Source: a virus. Taken from it: DNA of 36,990 bases. The notes under the pieces were generated by a model that was not told the DNA's origin, did no database searches, and was given only the letters and a program-made list of their open reading frames with translations. The stretch covers positions 1 to 36,990 of IMG/VR virus record IMGVR_UViG_3300049447_000017; one strand, given 5' to 3'. Shown in pieces: positions 12,377-20,845 of the stretch (its first letter is position 1; each line of letters opens with the position of its first letter). Both the position numbers and the translations under genes were made by a program.

Positions 12377-13750
12377 TCAGGTCTCGCTGGTCACCGTGCC
12401 GGTGGTGCCGTCGCTCACCGCGATCGCTTGTTGCGTCGGCAGCGGGACGCCGTGCGGCCACCAGTAGCCGGTGATGCGCTGGCGATCGTGGAAGGAGCGC
12501 TTGACCTCGTCGTTCTCGTTGGCGCCGATGCCGCGCACGCCCTTCGAGTTCTCGCCGTCGTAGAGGAAGACGTGGCCCTGCCCGGTGGTCGGCGAGCCGC
12601 GCCACATGGTCACGATCGCGCCGAGCGCGGGCGCCATCAGCTTCACGAAGTTCGCATTCTTCTCGAAGCTGCGGGCGGCCGGCGAGCGCGAGCCTTGCAC
12701 GCCCGTGGTTTCCAGATCGTAGTTGATCCAGATCGCGCAGTAAGGATCGCCGAGGTGTCCGGTCTTGGCGCCCGCGATGAACTTCTCGATGCCCTGGTTG
12801 TTGCCGGTCTCCTTCCAGCCGATCCACTTCTCCGCTTCGACGTACCAGGGCGGCGCCTTGCCGTACTTCTTTTCCGGCGCCGGCAGGAGCGGCGGCCGTT
12901 CACGGTGCGCATCGGCGGCATTGAGTTCGGCGATGGTGGCGAAGCCGACCTCGCCGTCCGGATCGAGATTGCGCACACTCTGGAAGTCGCGCACCGCCTT
13001 GTCGGTCACGTCGCCGAAGTCGCCGTCGAGCACGATGTCGGTGTAACCGATCACCGAGAGCCGCTTCTGGAGCGCGAGCACGTCGGCGCCCTTGGGGACG
13101 CCAAGCTTGAGGATGCGCAGGAAGACGAGCGGCGGCACAGCGACCGGACCAGGCCGGCCGAAGATTGCGTAGATGAGCCGCAGCCACCACGGTTCGAACG
13201 GTGGCACCGGCGGCGGCTCGGTCGGCGGTACGGGCACCGGGATCGCGGGTGCCGTGACGCCGGAGACCTGCGTGCGGCCGAAGCCGAAGCCGAAGAGAAT
13301 CTGCTCATCGCTCCAGGGCGGCACGCGGCCGGCCTCATAGCGAAACATCGCCTTGGCAAACTTCAGAAGCGTGACGTCGTCGCCGTAGAGCTTGATCTCG
13401 GTGTCGCCGGCAAGGCCGGTCCAGGTGGCGACCTGTTTGACGTAGGCCGAATAATCCTGCCCCCCGCCATAGCGGTTGATGATCCCGGCGACGGTGATGA
13501 TTCCAGAAGTGCGATAGCGCCGCATCAGGTCCCACCACACCGCGACGCCTTGCTCCGGCGTCTCGAAGATGGTCGAGCGATTGCCGGGCGTCGTCTCCTG
13601 CTCGGCGACATAACCCGGATAGGTGCGCTCCCACGAGGCACCGTTGACCGCGCCCGGATTGTTGAAGCGGATCGAGACCGGCGCGCCAGTCTTGTCGGTC
13701 GGTCCCAGGCAGAAGAAACCGCCGGGCACAAGCGCTCTATAGTTTGGCAT
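12377..13750 (-). CDS. three-domain endolysin (TIGR02594-like C-terminal domain)
   Basis: Starts at ATG 13750 with GGAGGA upstream. Residues 20-160 hold the RFNNPGAVNGASW motif, seen in phage proteins of the structural/virion lytic type. Residues 165-205 are a proline-rich linker with a short hydrophobic patch. Residues 210-280 look like a peptidoglycan-binding repeat (VLALQKRLSVIGYTDIVLDG and DKAVRDFQ). Residues 295-435 follow the TIGR02594 pattern: PPWYVEAEKWIGWKETG, the probable nucleophile Cys338 in DPYCAIWINYDLE, and GHVFLYDG with His393, ending ITGYWWPHG. This is an NlpC/P60-like cell-wall hydrolase family. The gene is followed by the holin candidate, so it is the most likely endolysin. 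No signal peptide is seen. Confidence 0.85.
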   Translation of the reverse strand: MPNYRALVPGGFFCLGPTDKTGAPVSIRFNNPGAVNGASWERTYPGYVAEQETTPGNRSTIFETPEQGVAVWWDLMRRYRTSGIITVAGIINRYGGGQDYSAYVKQVATWTGLAGDTEIKLYGDDVTLLKFAKAMFRYEAGRVPPWSDEQILFGFGFGRTQVSGVTAPAIPVPVPPTEPPPVPPFEPWWLRLIYAIFGRPGPVAVPPLVFLRILKLGVPKGADVLALQKRLSVIGYTDIVLDGDFGDVTDKAVRDFQSVRNLDPDGEVGFATIAELNAADAHRERPPLLPAPEKKYGKAPPWYVEAEKWIGWKETGNNQGIEKFIAGAKTGHLGDPYCAIWINYDLETTGVQGSRSPAARSFEKNANFVKLMAPALGAIVTMWRGSPTTGQGHVFLYDGENSKGVRGIGANENDEVKRSFHDRQRITGYWWPHGVPLPTQQAIAVSDGTTGTVTSET

Positions 13751-13979
13751 TGAGGAAGTCCTCCATCGCTTGCTCGTCACTGTCGCGCTCCGCTCCCACG
13801 GTGGTCATGACATCGGCGCGCGGCGGCCACGGCCGGCGGCAGAAGTCGACCTCTGCGCCGTTGGGGAGCCGCACGCCACATAGAACGGGATAGTCGGCGC
13901 GTTCGATCCAGTGCGCGATCTCGTCTTGCACCAGCGGCCGGATGCCGACCGGGACGTTGTTGATGAATTTGAATCCCAT
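13737..13979 (-). CDS. small hypothetical protein, 80 aa
   Basis: ATG 13979 directly follows the TAG of the preceding BppU-like gene, with no gap. The protein has an initial strand, FKFINNVPVGIRPLVQDE, two cysteines in CGVRLPNGAEVDFCRRPW and an acidic C-terminus (DSDEQAMEDFLNAKL). Its end overlaps the endolysin start by 14 bases. No family recognised. The close fit between fibre-type and lysis genes suggests a structural accessory or a chaperone, but this is only context. Confidence 0.6.
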   Translation of the reverse strand: MGFKFINNVPVGIRPLVQDEIAHWIERADYPVLCGVRLPNGAEVDFCRRPWPPRADVMTTVGAERDSDEQAMEDFLNAKL

Positions 13980-14399
13980 CTAGGAGCCACCCGAGATGCC
14001 GCCCGAGACCGATTGCGCGAGCTTGCGCAGCACCTCGATGCGCCCGCGGAATTGCGTGAGCACCTTGTCGCCGACTTCGACCGTCAGCTCGTCGACATAG
14101 AAGCCGACCGGCAGCGGTCCGCTTTTCTGCGCGGGAACGGTGATGAAACACTCGCCGGCAATGAGGTCGCCGCTCACATCCTCGGTGAGCGCGATGCCGT
14201 TACCGACGGTCAATTCGAGCACGTTGACGTTGGCCGAATTGTTAAGCCGCCAGATGATCACGGCGCCGGCAAGGTTGATCTTGTTGCCGTCGCCATCCTC
14301 GACGCTCGCCGCGATCTCCCAGGTGTCGCCGGCATAGAATTGCTGCGGCGGGTGTGCGGTCACCTCGCCGGGATGGAGCTGGAGGAAGGCGGTGGTCAT
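13980..14399 (-). CDS. BppU-like baseplate/fibre protein A, 139 aa
   Basis: Beta-rich with the pattern FYAGDTWEIAASVEDGDGN, then GAVIIWRLNNSANVNVLELTV, FITVPAQKSGPLPVGFYVDE and LTQFRGRIEVL. This resembles the N-terminal domain of BppU-type upper-baseplate proteins: a binding strand, 'GD' turn, residues linking strands, and a final 'G.i.v'. A second protein of the same kind lies at 23410-23796, so the two are probably paralogues with different partners. Its start overlaps the preceding gene's stop (ATGA) and it ends flush with the next start. Confidence 0.6.
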   Translation of the reverse strand: MTTAFLQLHPGEVTAHPPQQFYAGDTWEIAASVEDGDGNKINLAGAVIIWRLNNSANVNVLELTVGNGIALTEDVSGDLIAGECFITVPAQKSGPLPVGFYVDELTVEVGDKVLTQFRGRIEVLRKLAQSVSGGISGGS

Positions 14400-16810
14400 T
14401 GGCCTCTACCCTTTCCTGCGCGGCCGGCGATGGCGGCCCGGCCACTCTTGCCGACCGTCCGCGGCGGGCCGCTTCGCGTGTGGCGCAAGCGGTGGTCGAC
14501 GAAGTGCAGCAACGGCCGCCCGAGCACGGGCGCGCCGACGATGAGCGCCATCCCGCCCACCTCCGGGGTGCCCAGCGCAGGCGAGCCCGTGGCGAGGCCG
14601 CTGGCTGCGAAAACGTGCTTCTGCCCTGTCAGGGGAGCGCCCAGCGCCGGGGACGCAACGGTGAGCCCACCGGTGGCGAGTGCGAACTGGCGGGTGAACA
14701 CCGGAGTCCCGAGCACCGGCGACCCGGTCGCCAGGTTGGTCGCGGTCAGGACGTGCTTCTGCCCGAGCACCGCCGGACCAAGGACCGGCGAGCCAAGAGC
14801 GGGCGGCACCGCCACCCACACGCCGACCACGGTAAACAGCGGCGTGCCAAGGACGGGGGACCCGACAGTCTTGCCGGCGGCCACCGGCGAGAGCAGGCTC
14901 GGCGTCCCCAGAATGGGCGACCCGACAGTCTTGCCGGCGGCCACCGGCGACAGCACGTTCGGCGTCCCTAGAACGGGCGACCCGACAGTCTTGCCGGCGG
15001 CCACCGGCGACAGCACGTTCGGCGTCCCTAGAACGGGCGACCCGACGGTGAGATTCGTGGCCTTGGTGTTGACGAGGTTCGGCGTGCCGATGACCGGCGA
15101 GCCGGTCGCCAGGTTCGTCCCCACGAACACATGCGCCTGGGTGATCGCGGGTGCGCCAAGAACGGGCGAGCCAACGGCGAGGTTGGTCGCCGCGAGCGGG
15201 ACCACGATCGTGAGCGTCGCGGGGCCGAGGACCGGCGAGCCAACGGTGAGGTTGGCGGCCTTGGTGTTGACCAGGTTCGGCGCGCCGAGAACAGGCGAGC
15301 CGGTCGCCAGGTTGGCGGCCTGGGTGTTGATGAGGTTCGGCGCGCCGATGACGGGCGACGAGACGGTGAGCGCGGTGGCGGTGAGCGCGGCGGGACCGAC
15401 GGCATCGGGCGCACCGATCGCTCCTTCGCCAACGAAAGAGCTTCCCGATCCGATAACAATCCCGGGCCCGATCGTATCGGCAACAACAATCGTAGTTCGG
15501 AGCACGACAGCGATGAGCGCGCCGTCGTCGACCTGATCGAGCGCGGTAATGCCGACAATCGTGTTGCCGGTTGGATCGCCGGTCGCCCACGCACCGTCTG
15601 ACGCGCTACCAGTGTAGCGGGCAAGCTCAGAAAGCTCGGTGAGGTTCGACCAGGTAGTGACCGTGCCTTCGACGTTGCCGAAGAACGGCGCCCACGCGAC
15701 GATCTTGTCGCCAGTCTGCGCCGTCAACGATGGCAGAGTCCACGGCAGGGTGCCCGCTGACTCGTTTGTGAAATCGGAGTCACGCGCGGGGCTCGTGGGA
15801 TCGACGTTGCCCCAGAACGTAACTGAGATCAGCAGCGGCCATGTGCCGTCTGGAGTCGTGATATTCCATTTGAACGTGCCAGCCCCGATATCGGGGTTGC
15901 CTAACCAGCACAGGACGCCTTGCCAAGCGGAGGCGTTGTTGTCGCCGGCTTGGAAGCCCATGGCCGTGTCCACGCCACCTTTGGTGAACGTGTACGAACC
16001 CGAGGAAAACCGGCCGGATACGCCCGGCGAGTTACTCAACCCAACGACAATGCACGTCGTGCCGGCCGGGACGGTGATGGCCTGCGAACCGGTGGCGGTA
16101 ACGGGATTAGGCCCTTCGATGCGTAGGACCGAGCCAACCTGGAAGATACCTAGATTCGCTTTGATCTCGATCGCGGCTTGGGCGACACCTGCAAGAGCAA
16201 CGCCCACAACCAGATCGTTGAAGGAAGTCGATGTCGATATCGAACCAGTGCGCGACTGAGTTTGAACGCCAAGATCGGGACTCGATGCAAATCGACTCGA
16301 CCAGCCGGTGCCGGTCGTGATCGTGTTGCCGACGCCGTCGGCCAACCCCGCGCTCAAGACTTCTGAGGTCGTTGCCGGGGCCGCGTCTAGCGTCGTGGTG
16401 AATGGCGAGCTGCCAGTGGCGTCGATTCCTGAACTCTTCGCTCCGACCGGACTAACAGGATCATGGCCGATGTAGTTAAAGGCGTGCAGGATATAGCGGT
16501 AGATATTGTCGGAACCGGAGTCGACCGTCAGCGTCATGCTGGCGCCGACTCCATTAACCGGCGCCGTGTACCACGCGACAGTGTCCGCGCCGTCGTTAAG
16601 CGACTCGGCGATATTTCGCCGCGTCCAAGTCAGCCCCCCACCCGAGAGCGTCAGATTAGCCGCGACGGCAGTGTTGGCCGTGTTCTCAACAAAGACCGCG
16701 ACAGCGAGAAGAGAGTTGGTAGCAGGGGTGAACGCTGTCGTCGTAAAAGCGCCGGTCCCAAAGTTGGCGCTGGAACCAAACGCTCCAATATCAGTCCGGA
16801 TAAGCGCCAT
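14396..16810 (-). CDS. large fibre/adhesin with 14 GSPVLGxP-type repeats
   Basis: An 804-residue protein; the start overlaps the preceding stop (TAATG). Residues 1-490 look like two beta-sandwich regions with Ig or jelly-roll character (for example ATNSLLAVAVFVENTANTA and WNITTPDGTWPLLISVTFWG). Residues 500-765 hold 14 copies of a 15-22-residue unit built around GSPVLG[TAP]P (variants SSPVIGAP, GSPILGTP, ASPALGAP, GAPVLGRP). Three adjacent copies are nearly identical at the DNA level. The end, GRPLLHFVDHRLRHT, is shared with the 93-residue protein at 18289-18570. This is most likely a surface-exposed tail fibre or adhesin with a variable number of stalk repeats. There is no known enzyme domain. 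Confidence 0.75.
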   Translation of the reverse strand: MALIRTDIGAFGSSANFGTGAFTTTAFTPATNSLLAVAVFVENTANTAVAANLTLSGGGLTWTRRNIAESLNDGADTVAWYTAPVNGVGASMTLTVDSGSDNIYRYILHAFNYIGHDPVSPVGAKSSGIDATGSSPFTTTLDAAPATTSEVLSAGLADGVGNTITTGTGWSSRFASSPDLGVQTQSRTGSISTSTSFNDLVVGVALAGVAQAAIEIKANLGIFQVGSVLRIEGPNPVTATGSQAITVPAGTTCIVVGLSNSPGVSGRFSSGSYTFTKGGVDTAMGFQAGDNNASAWQGVLCWLGNPDIGAGTFKWNITTPDGTWPLLISVTFWGNVDPTSPARDSDFTNESAGTLPWTLPSLTAQTGDKIVAWAPFFGNVEGTVTTWSNLTELSELARYTGSASDGAWATGDPTGNTIVGITALDQVDDGALIAVVLRTTIVVADTIGPGIVIGSGSSFVGEGAIGAPDAVGPAALTATALTVSSPVIGAPNLINTQAANLATGSPVLGAPNLVNTKAANLTVGSPVLGPATLTIVVPLAATNLAVGSPVLGAPAITQAHVFVGTNLATGSPVIGTPNLVNTKATNLTVGSPVLGTPNVLSPVAAGKTVGSPVLGTPNVLSPVAAGKTVGSPILGTPSLLSPVAAGKTVGSPVLGTPLFTVVGVWVAVPPALGSPVLGPAVLGQKHVLTATNLATGSPVLGTPVFTRQFALATGGLTVASPALGAPLTGQKHVFAASGLATGSPALGTPEVGGMALIVGAPVLGRPLLHFVDHRLRHTRSGPPRTVGKSGRAAIAGRAGKGRGQ
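14861..15040. repeat. three 60-bp tandem repeats inside the fibre gene
   Basis: Period exactly 60 bases (20 codons). The copies start at 14861, 14921 and 14981. The second and third are identical base for base; the first differs at a few positions. They code for the SPVLGTPNVLSPVAAGKTVG unit. Identity of two copies shows a recent duplication by slippage or unequal exchange. Other repeat copies left and right are divergent. Confidence 0.85.
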
Positions 16811-17277
16811 TAGGCTATCGAGGCGATCAGCGTATCCAGCAGCGGTCGTAACGCCGCCAGGTCGGCCGGCGTGAACAGACGGTCTTGGGTCCGGCCAGAG
16901 TTATCAGTCGCGAAGGTCTCGGCCAGAAGAAAGCTGCCTGTTCCTTTTGGGAAGTTGGTAATGATCCAGGACACTACTGCGTCCATCGCCGCGACCATTG
17001 TATTGAACTCTACCGTGACATCACGGGCCGGATTGTTGATCTGCAACCGGGCGTACTCGACAATGCCTCCAGTGTTGGCGGCTCCCATTAACGTCAGGCG
17101 AGCATCCGCTAGGTAAGTTGCATATCCCTTGATCACAGACGAACCGGCGCCAGGATTGAGCGCTAACGCATTCAAGGTTACCGCGCGATCTCTGACGTTT
17201 CTGGCTGCCACACGCGCGCTATTCCAGGCGCGTGACACGTCCGTCTGTACAACTCCTTCGAAAGCCGGAAACGGCAT
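16810..17277 (-). CDS. hypothetical protein of the fibre cluster, 155 aa
   Basis: Start ATG 17277, with AAAGGGAG upstream. The product is helix-rich: SRAWNSARVAARNVRDRAVTLN, then GAGSSVIKGYATYLADARLTL, a long middle helix MVAAMDAVVSWIITNFP and the final TPADLAALRPLLDTLIASI. It carries no obvious motif. G+C in this gene and the next is lower than in the baseplate genes, so it may be a recent acquisition. A helper or capping partner for the neighbouring fibre is possible. The function is unknown. Confidence 0.65.
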   Translation of the reverse strand: MPFPAFEGVVQTDVSRAWNSARVAARNVRDRAVTLNALALNPGAGSSVIKGYATYLADARLTLMGAANTGGIVEYARLQINNPARDVTVEFNTMVAAMDAVVSWIITNFPKGTGSFLLAETFATDNSGRTQDRLFTPADLAALRPLLDTLIASIA

Positions 17278-17289
17278 TGATTACTCCCT

Positions 17290-18225
17290 TTAGCTCCAAC
17301 GCCCTTGCGAGACCGCGTTCACATCACCGATCCGTTCAAAAATCAGATACGAACCGATAGCTAGAACCGAAGCCGCCGCCACAGCCATCGTCGTTGAGGG
17401 GATCAGCGTCCCACCTGTCGTCACCTCGAAGGTGCCATTGATCAGAACTTGCAAAGCAGCATTGACCACACCCGTCACGATCGAAGCTGGAGAGGTGGAC
17501 GTTACCATTGTGCTGCCGCTCTTAGCCGCCGCGGTGCCTGTCGCTCCATCAATACCAACAGCGTCCCACAGCCAAGACCCCACCGTAGCCGTGCCAGCAC
17601 CGAGCAGATTAATGAGTCGGTTACTGGCTGCCACGTTTTCCATTGCGCTGAAGCTCAAGAGACCTTTCACTCGGTACGTGCCAGTTGGCAACGTCAACGT
17701 GCCGCCGGCGGGCGAGGTGAAGATCGCTTGCGAGGATGTGTTTGACGTGTATGTGCGCGTCGCGTCCGCGCGGATGTATGCCGGATCGGGCGGACGGATC
17801 ACCCGAAGGTCGGTGATTTGGTTCGTCGCGATCGTCGTGTCGGCCGCGGGGACGTAGACCACCGCAAGCGCCACGTCGTTGGCCGTCAATGCCGGCGGCT
17901 TGGGAGTGGCGCCAGGCGTGCCGGCGCGCACCGCGATTGCACCCGCGCTCGTGATCACCACGATGTCGAGACGTGGGTTCGTCGCGTCGGCCGTCGTGAT
18001 AGTGCCGTTCGCACCGGTGACGTCGAACCACCCGCGATTAGAACACGCGACGCCGGCTGCGACCGCCACCGTCATGTTCGGCGAGCCTTGCGCCGTCACC
18101 GCAAGGCCGCTGATCACATGATCAATCCCCTGTAGCGCATCGATCAGGACGTCGAGATACTCCTGAAAGAGGATGCTCTGCAGGTCGTTCGCGCCTTCGC
18201 CTTTGTCGGGCAGACTAAAGGGCAT
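17290..18225 (-). CDS. tail-fibre-like protein, 311 aa
   Basis: The ATG at 18225 has GGAGAGC upstream. The N-terminal 110 residues (EYLDVLIDALQGIDHVISGL, then AVAAGVACSNRGWFDVTGANG and RLDIVVITSAGAIAVRAGT) follow the pattern of tail-fibre attachment regions that open with a helix and a 'v.aG.a...g' beta segment. The rest is beta-rich with a repeated 'tsasaiftspaGgtltLptGtYrv' kind of jelly-roll core and a hydrophobic strand near the end (TMAVAAASVLAIGSYLIF). It may bind a host receptor directly. No catalytic motif seen. Confidence 0.65.
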   Translation of the reverse strand: MPFSLPDKGEGANDLQSILFQEYLDVLIDALQGIDHVISGLAVTAQGSPNMTVAVAAGVACSNRGWFDVTGANGTITTADATNPRLDIVVITSAGAIAVRAGTPGATPKPPALTANDVALAVVYVPAADTTIATNQITDLRVIRPPDPAYIRADATRTYTSNTSSQAIFTSPAGGTLTLPTGTYRVKGLLSFSAMENVAASNRLINLLGAGTATVGSWLWDAVGIDGATGTAAAKSGSTMVTSTSPASIVTGVVNAALQVLINGTFEVTTGGTLIPSTTMAVAAASVLAIGSYLIFERIGDVNAVSQGRWS

Positions 18226-18238
18226 ATGCTCTCCATCG

Positions 18239-18256
18239 CCCGCGCGCGAGCGCGGG
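18239..18256. promoter_or_regulatory. short GC hairpin in the gap between fibre genes
   Basis: CCCGCGC/GCGCGGG with a four-base loop (18239-18256), in the 63-base gap between 18225 and 18289. No T-run follows. This may be a structure that slows RNA decay. Confidence 0.35.
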
Positions 18257-18288
18257 ACGCCAACGGCTCGAAGATTTTGGTGGCTTAG

Positions 18289-18570
18289 TTACCCCGGCTG
18301 ATGGCCGGCGACGTTGCTGCGGTTGCTGCGGCCGGTGATGTCGGTGCGGCTGCCGCTGCCGGTGACGCTGGAGTGACCAGGCCCGCCAACGATGCCGCGC
18401 TCGTTCTGGCCTTGCGTGTGGCGGAAGCGGCGATCGACGAAATGGAAGAACGGCCGCCCGAGCACCGGGCCGGTGATGTCGGAGGCCGCGACCATCTTGT
18501 GCAGCTGCCCGAGGGCCGGCGCCGCCAGGACGGGCGAGCTGGTCGCCAGGTTGGCCGCGGCGAGGTCCAT
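18289..18570 (-). CDS. short GSPVLGxP-family protein, 93 aa
   Basis: Starts at ATG 18570, six bases after the stop of the upstream enzyme. The protein opens DLAAANLATSSPVLAAPALG, one degenerate repeat of the large fibre's type, and continues with DITGPVLGRPFFHFVDRRFRHTQ. That is the same end as the large fibre's GRPLLHFVDHRLRHT. The matching DNA, about 18405-18465, is also clearly similar to about 14500-14526 and its neighbourhood. The remaining 35 residues are a Ser/Gly/Asn-rich tail. It looks like a shrunken copy, or a separate exchangeable end piece, of the fibre cassette. Confidence 0.65.
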   Translation of the reverse strand: MDLAAANLATSSPVLAAPALGQLHKMVAASDITGPVLGRPFFHFVDRRFRHTQGQNERGIVGGPGHSSVTGSGSRTDITGRSNRSNVAGHQPG

Positions 18571-18575
18571 ATGAT

Positions 18576-20411
18576 CTATTCGGCCGCGGCGGCGGACGCC
18601 CCGTGCTCGGTGAATCCCTCCAGCGCCTTCGAGACGTCGGCGATGACGCTCGCCCAGTCGCGGAAGGCCGGCTGCCGGAAGATCGACATCGACGGATACC
18701 AGATGGTCTCCGAGCCTTTCAGCCCCCAGCGCCAGTCGGGATCGAACGAAAGCAGAAGCCACACCGGCACATCCATGGCGCCGGCCAGATGCGCGATCGA
18801 GGTGTCGACCGTGATCACGAGATCGAGCGAGGCGATCGCCGCCGCGGTGTCGGCGAAGCTTTCGAACTGTCCGTCTTGCGCCAGGTTGAGGAATGGACCG
18901 AAGCGGCGGCCGATCGGCTCCAAGAGCTCCCGCGGCACATCGCGGGTGAACGGCCGCTCGCTCCTTGGCGAGCCGCGGTCGCAGATGCCGATCTTGGTGT
19001 AGCCGAGCTGGCGATTGCGCCAGTTGGCGGTCAACGTGTCGTCGGCGAAGAGATATGGGCCGACCATGCGCATCATCGCCTCATCGGCACCAAGCGCGGC
19101 CGGCGTCGAGGGGAGCGAGCAATGCAGCTTGTAGGCGGGGAGCGAGCGGCCCATGCGGTAGAGGCCAGCCGGCGACAGGAATGACTCGTGGAATAGTTCG
19201 AACAGCTCAGGCGCGACTTCGAGGATCGCGTTGGGCGCACGCAGCCGCACGTGCTTGAAGAAGCGCGCGAACATGATGCCGTCGCCGAAGCCTTGTTCGT
19301 TCCAAATGAGGACCGGCGCCTCGGTCATCTCGCCTTCCCACTTCGGCACCGGATGCACGCGCTGGCCGCCGAACAGGTGCTTGTTGCGCTGGCCATAGCG
19401 CAGCTCGTAGGCCGGCCAGCCCTCTTTCCAGTTGCCGCGCTGCAAGGCCATCAGCCCTTTGATGGCGTGTGTCGGCTTGTGCTCCGGATCGCGCCGGAGA
19501 TTTTCCGCGATCAGCGCGGTCGCTTCGCCCTCGCGCTGCATCAGGTTTTGGTAGTGCGCCATCATCAGCCGGCCGGTGAGATCGTCCGGGTTGCGCGCGA
19601 CGCCGCGGGCATAGCGGGTGATCTCGCGGTCGAACATCTCGTCGTCGTCGCGGATGTCGGCCACCTCATCGAGCTGCACCACCTCGATGCCTTTTTCCTC
19701 GGGGACGCACACCATCATCAACGAGGCGATGGCCGCGAAAATATTCTTCTTCTCGCCGCGGAAATTCTGCGGGTTGAACAGCGGCGGCCGGTGCCAAAAG
19801 AGCCGGTAGCCCATATCGATGATGGCACCGATCAGCGCGGCCGACTTGTCCTCGCGGTCGTTCTCGACGTAGAGGATCGGCCGGCAGCGCTTGATGGTCT
19901 CGGCGGCGCCCTGGATGATCTCCAGCTCGCAGCCTTCGGCGTCGATCTTGAGAAAGTGCAGCGTGTCGAGCTTGAGATTGTCGATCGGCTCCCGGCGCAC
20001 CCATTGCCCGCCGCTGCCGATCTCGACCCGGCCATAGTTCTTGTGCGGTAGCTCGGCCAAGCGCGGTATGCGCGTCGAGCCGTAGTGACAGCCGGCCGCC
20101 ATCTCCTTCACCTCGACGAACGCGCAGTCGTTGTGCGCCAGGTTGAGGCGCAGCAGCTCGGCGTTGTCGAGGCTCGGTTCATAGACGATCAGCTTGCCGG
20201 TCGGCCCGATGATCTTGGCCATCGGCACGGTGAGCGCGCCGATGTTGGCGCCGACCTCGATCGCAACCTGGCCGGCGCGCAACACCTTCTGAAAGACGAG
20301 AACTTCCTGCTCGCTGTACTCGCCATATCTGGCGAGGCTCGCGCCCACGAACTCGTCGCCCTTGTAGAAGCGAAACGCGCCGTGCCGCGCGTTGACCACG
20401 TCGGTCTGCAT
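18576..20411 (-). CDS. FkbM methyltransferase - TPR - GT9/GT41-like glycosyltransferase fusion
   Basis: A 611-residue protein with GGGAGAGG before the ATG. Residues 45-235 are an FkbM-type SAM-dependent methyltransferase: motif I VAIEVGANIGALTV (49-62), VYEPS (77-81) and the FkbM mark FLKIDAEGCELEIIQGA (153-169). Residues 262-345 read as tetratricopeptide repeats. Residues 365-600 resemble TPR-linked glycosyltransferases: VLIWNEQGFGDGIMFARF (367-384), then DLVITVDTSIAHLAGAMD (530-547) and DPDWRWGLKGSETIWYPS (558-575). FkbM enzymes methylate sugar hydroxyls, so this could place and cap a sugar on the phage's own fibre or on a host surface glycan. It is embedded in the fibre operon. The domains are clear; the substrate is not known. 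Confidence 0.85.
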   Translation of the reverse strand: MQTDVVNARHGAFRFYKGDEFVGASLARYGEYSEQEVLVFQKVLRAGQVAIEVGANIGALTVPMAKIIGPTGKLIVYEPSLDNAELLRLNLAHNDCAFVEVKEMAAGCHYGSTRIPRLAELPHKNYGRVEIGSGGQWVRREPIDNLKLDTLHFLKIDAEGCELEIIQGAAETIKRCRPILYVENDREDKSAALIGAIIDMGYRLFWHRPPLFNPQNFRGEKKNIFAAIASLMMVCVPEEKGIEVVQLDEVADIRDDDEMFDREITRYARGVARNPDDLTGRLMMAHYQNLMQREGEATALIAENLRRDPEHKPTHAIKGLMALQRGNWKEGWPAYELRYGQRNKHLFGGQRVHPVPKWEGEMTEAPVLIWNEQGFGDGIMFARFFKHVRLRAPNAILEVAPELFELFHESFLSPAGLYRMGRSLPAYKLHCSLPSTPAALGADEAMMRMVGPYLFADDTLTANWRNRQLGYTKIGICDRGSPRSERPFTRDVPRELLEPIGRRFGPFLNLAQDGQFESFADTAAAIASLDLVITVDTSIAHLAGAMDVPVWLLLSFDPDWRWGLKGSETIWYPSMSIFRQPAFRDWASVIADVSKALEGFTEHGASAAAAE

Positions 20412-20434
20412 TGGAAGCCTCTCCCGTTCCGATT

Positions 20435-20809
20435 TTACTGGTTCGGGATTCTAATGTCGAACGACGCGAGCGTAAACGTGTTGCCGGCGGTCACGACCTG
20501 CGCGGCCGAGAGCGAGCCGTGCGCGAGCAGCGCCGTCGTGTTCACGATCGCCCACCAGTTGGCGGTGCCCGACGTTGTGATGGTGCCGTCGGTGATCGCC
20601 ACCGAGGAGACCTTGCGGCCGTTGGGGGAGCCCGCCGCCGGGGAGCCGAACACCGAGCCCGCCGCGAATGACTTGAAGCCCAGGAGGAACGTGGTGGTGG
20701 CCTGGACGTAGGTGGTCGGCTCGGTGTTGCAGATGTCGACAAACGTCGGTTCGACGTCGAGCACGTTCAAGCCGAAATCGAGCACGCGGTCTTCCAAGCT
20801 TGCAGGCAT
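20435..20809 (-). CDS. hypothetical fibre-cluster protein, 124 aa
   Basis: Start ATG 20809 with CCGGAGGTT upstream; the frame extends to 20854 without a ribosome site. The N-terminal part is helical (MPASLEDRVLDFGLNVLD), followed by DICNTEPTTYVQATTTFLLG. Then comes a region GSVFGSPAAGSPNGRKVSS, loosely like the fibre repeat, and a beta-strand part WWAIVNTTALLAHGSLS. It may be a fibre tip or connector. The similarity to the GSPVLGxP family is weak and is noted only as a possibility. Confidence 0.6.
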   Translation of the reverse strand: MPASLEDRVLDFGLNVLDVEPTFVDICNTEPTTYVQATTTFLLGFKSFAAGSVFGSPAAGSPNGRKVSSVAITDGTITTSGTANWWAIVNTTALLAHGSLSAAQVVTAGNTFTLASFDIRIPNQ

Positions 20810-20845
20810 AGCAACCTCCGGGGGTGATGGGACACAACGCCGCGG

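Noticed and set aside
11825-13753. A 642-codon plus-strand open frame
   Set aside because: It is antisense to the holin-like and endolysin genes, has no ribosome site, and shows the Arg/Asp/Gly/Leu bias of a shadow frame in high-G+C DNA.
14861-15040. Possible CRISPR array
   Set aside because: The 60-bp units are adjacent without spacers and lie in frame inside a fibre gene. No cas genes are present.
13911-15536. A 541-codon plus-strand frame with GVPxTGDP-like repeats
   Set aside because: The repeats are the mirror of the GSPVLGxP repeats on the minus strand. The minus-strand gene has the coupled start and the protein-like N-terminal domain.
14396-16810. Possible diversity-generating retroelement target
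   Set aside because: No reverse transcriptase, no template repeat and no adenine-biased variable region were seen in the window.
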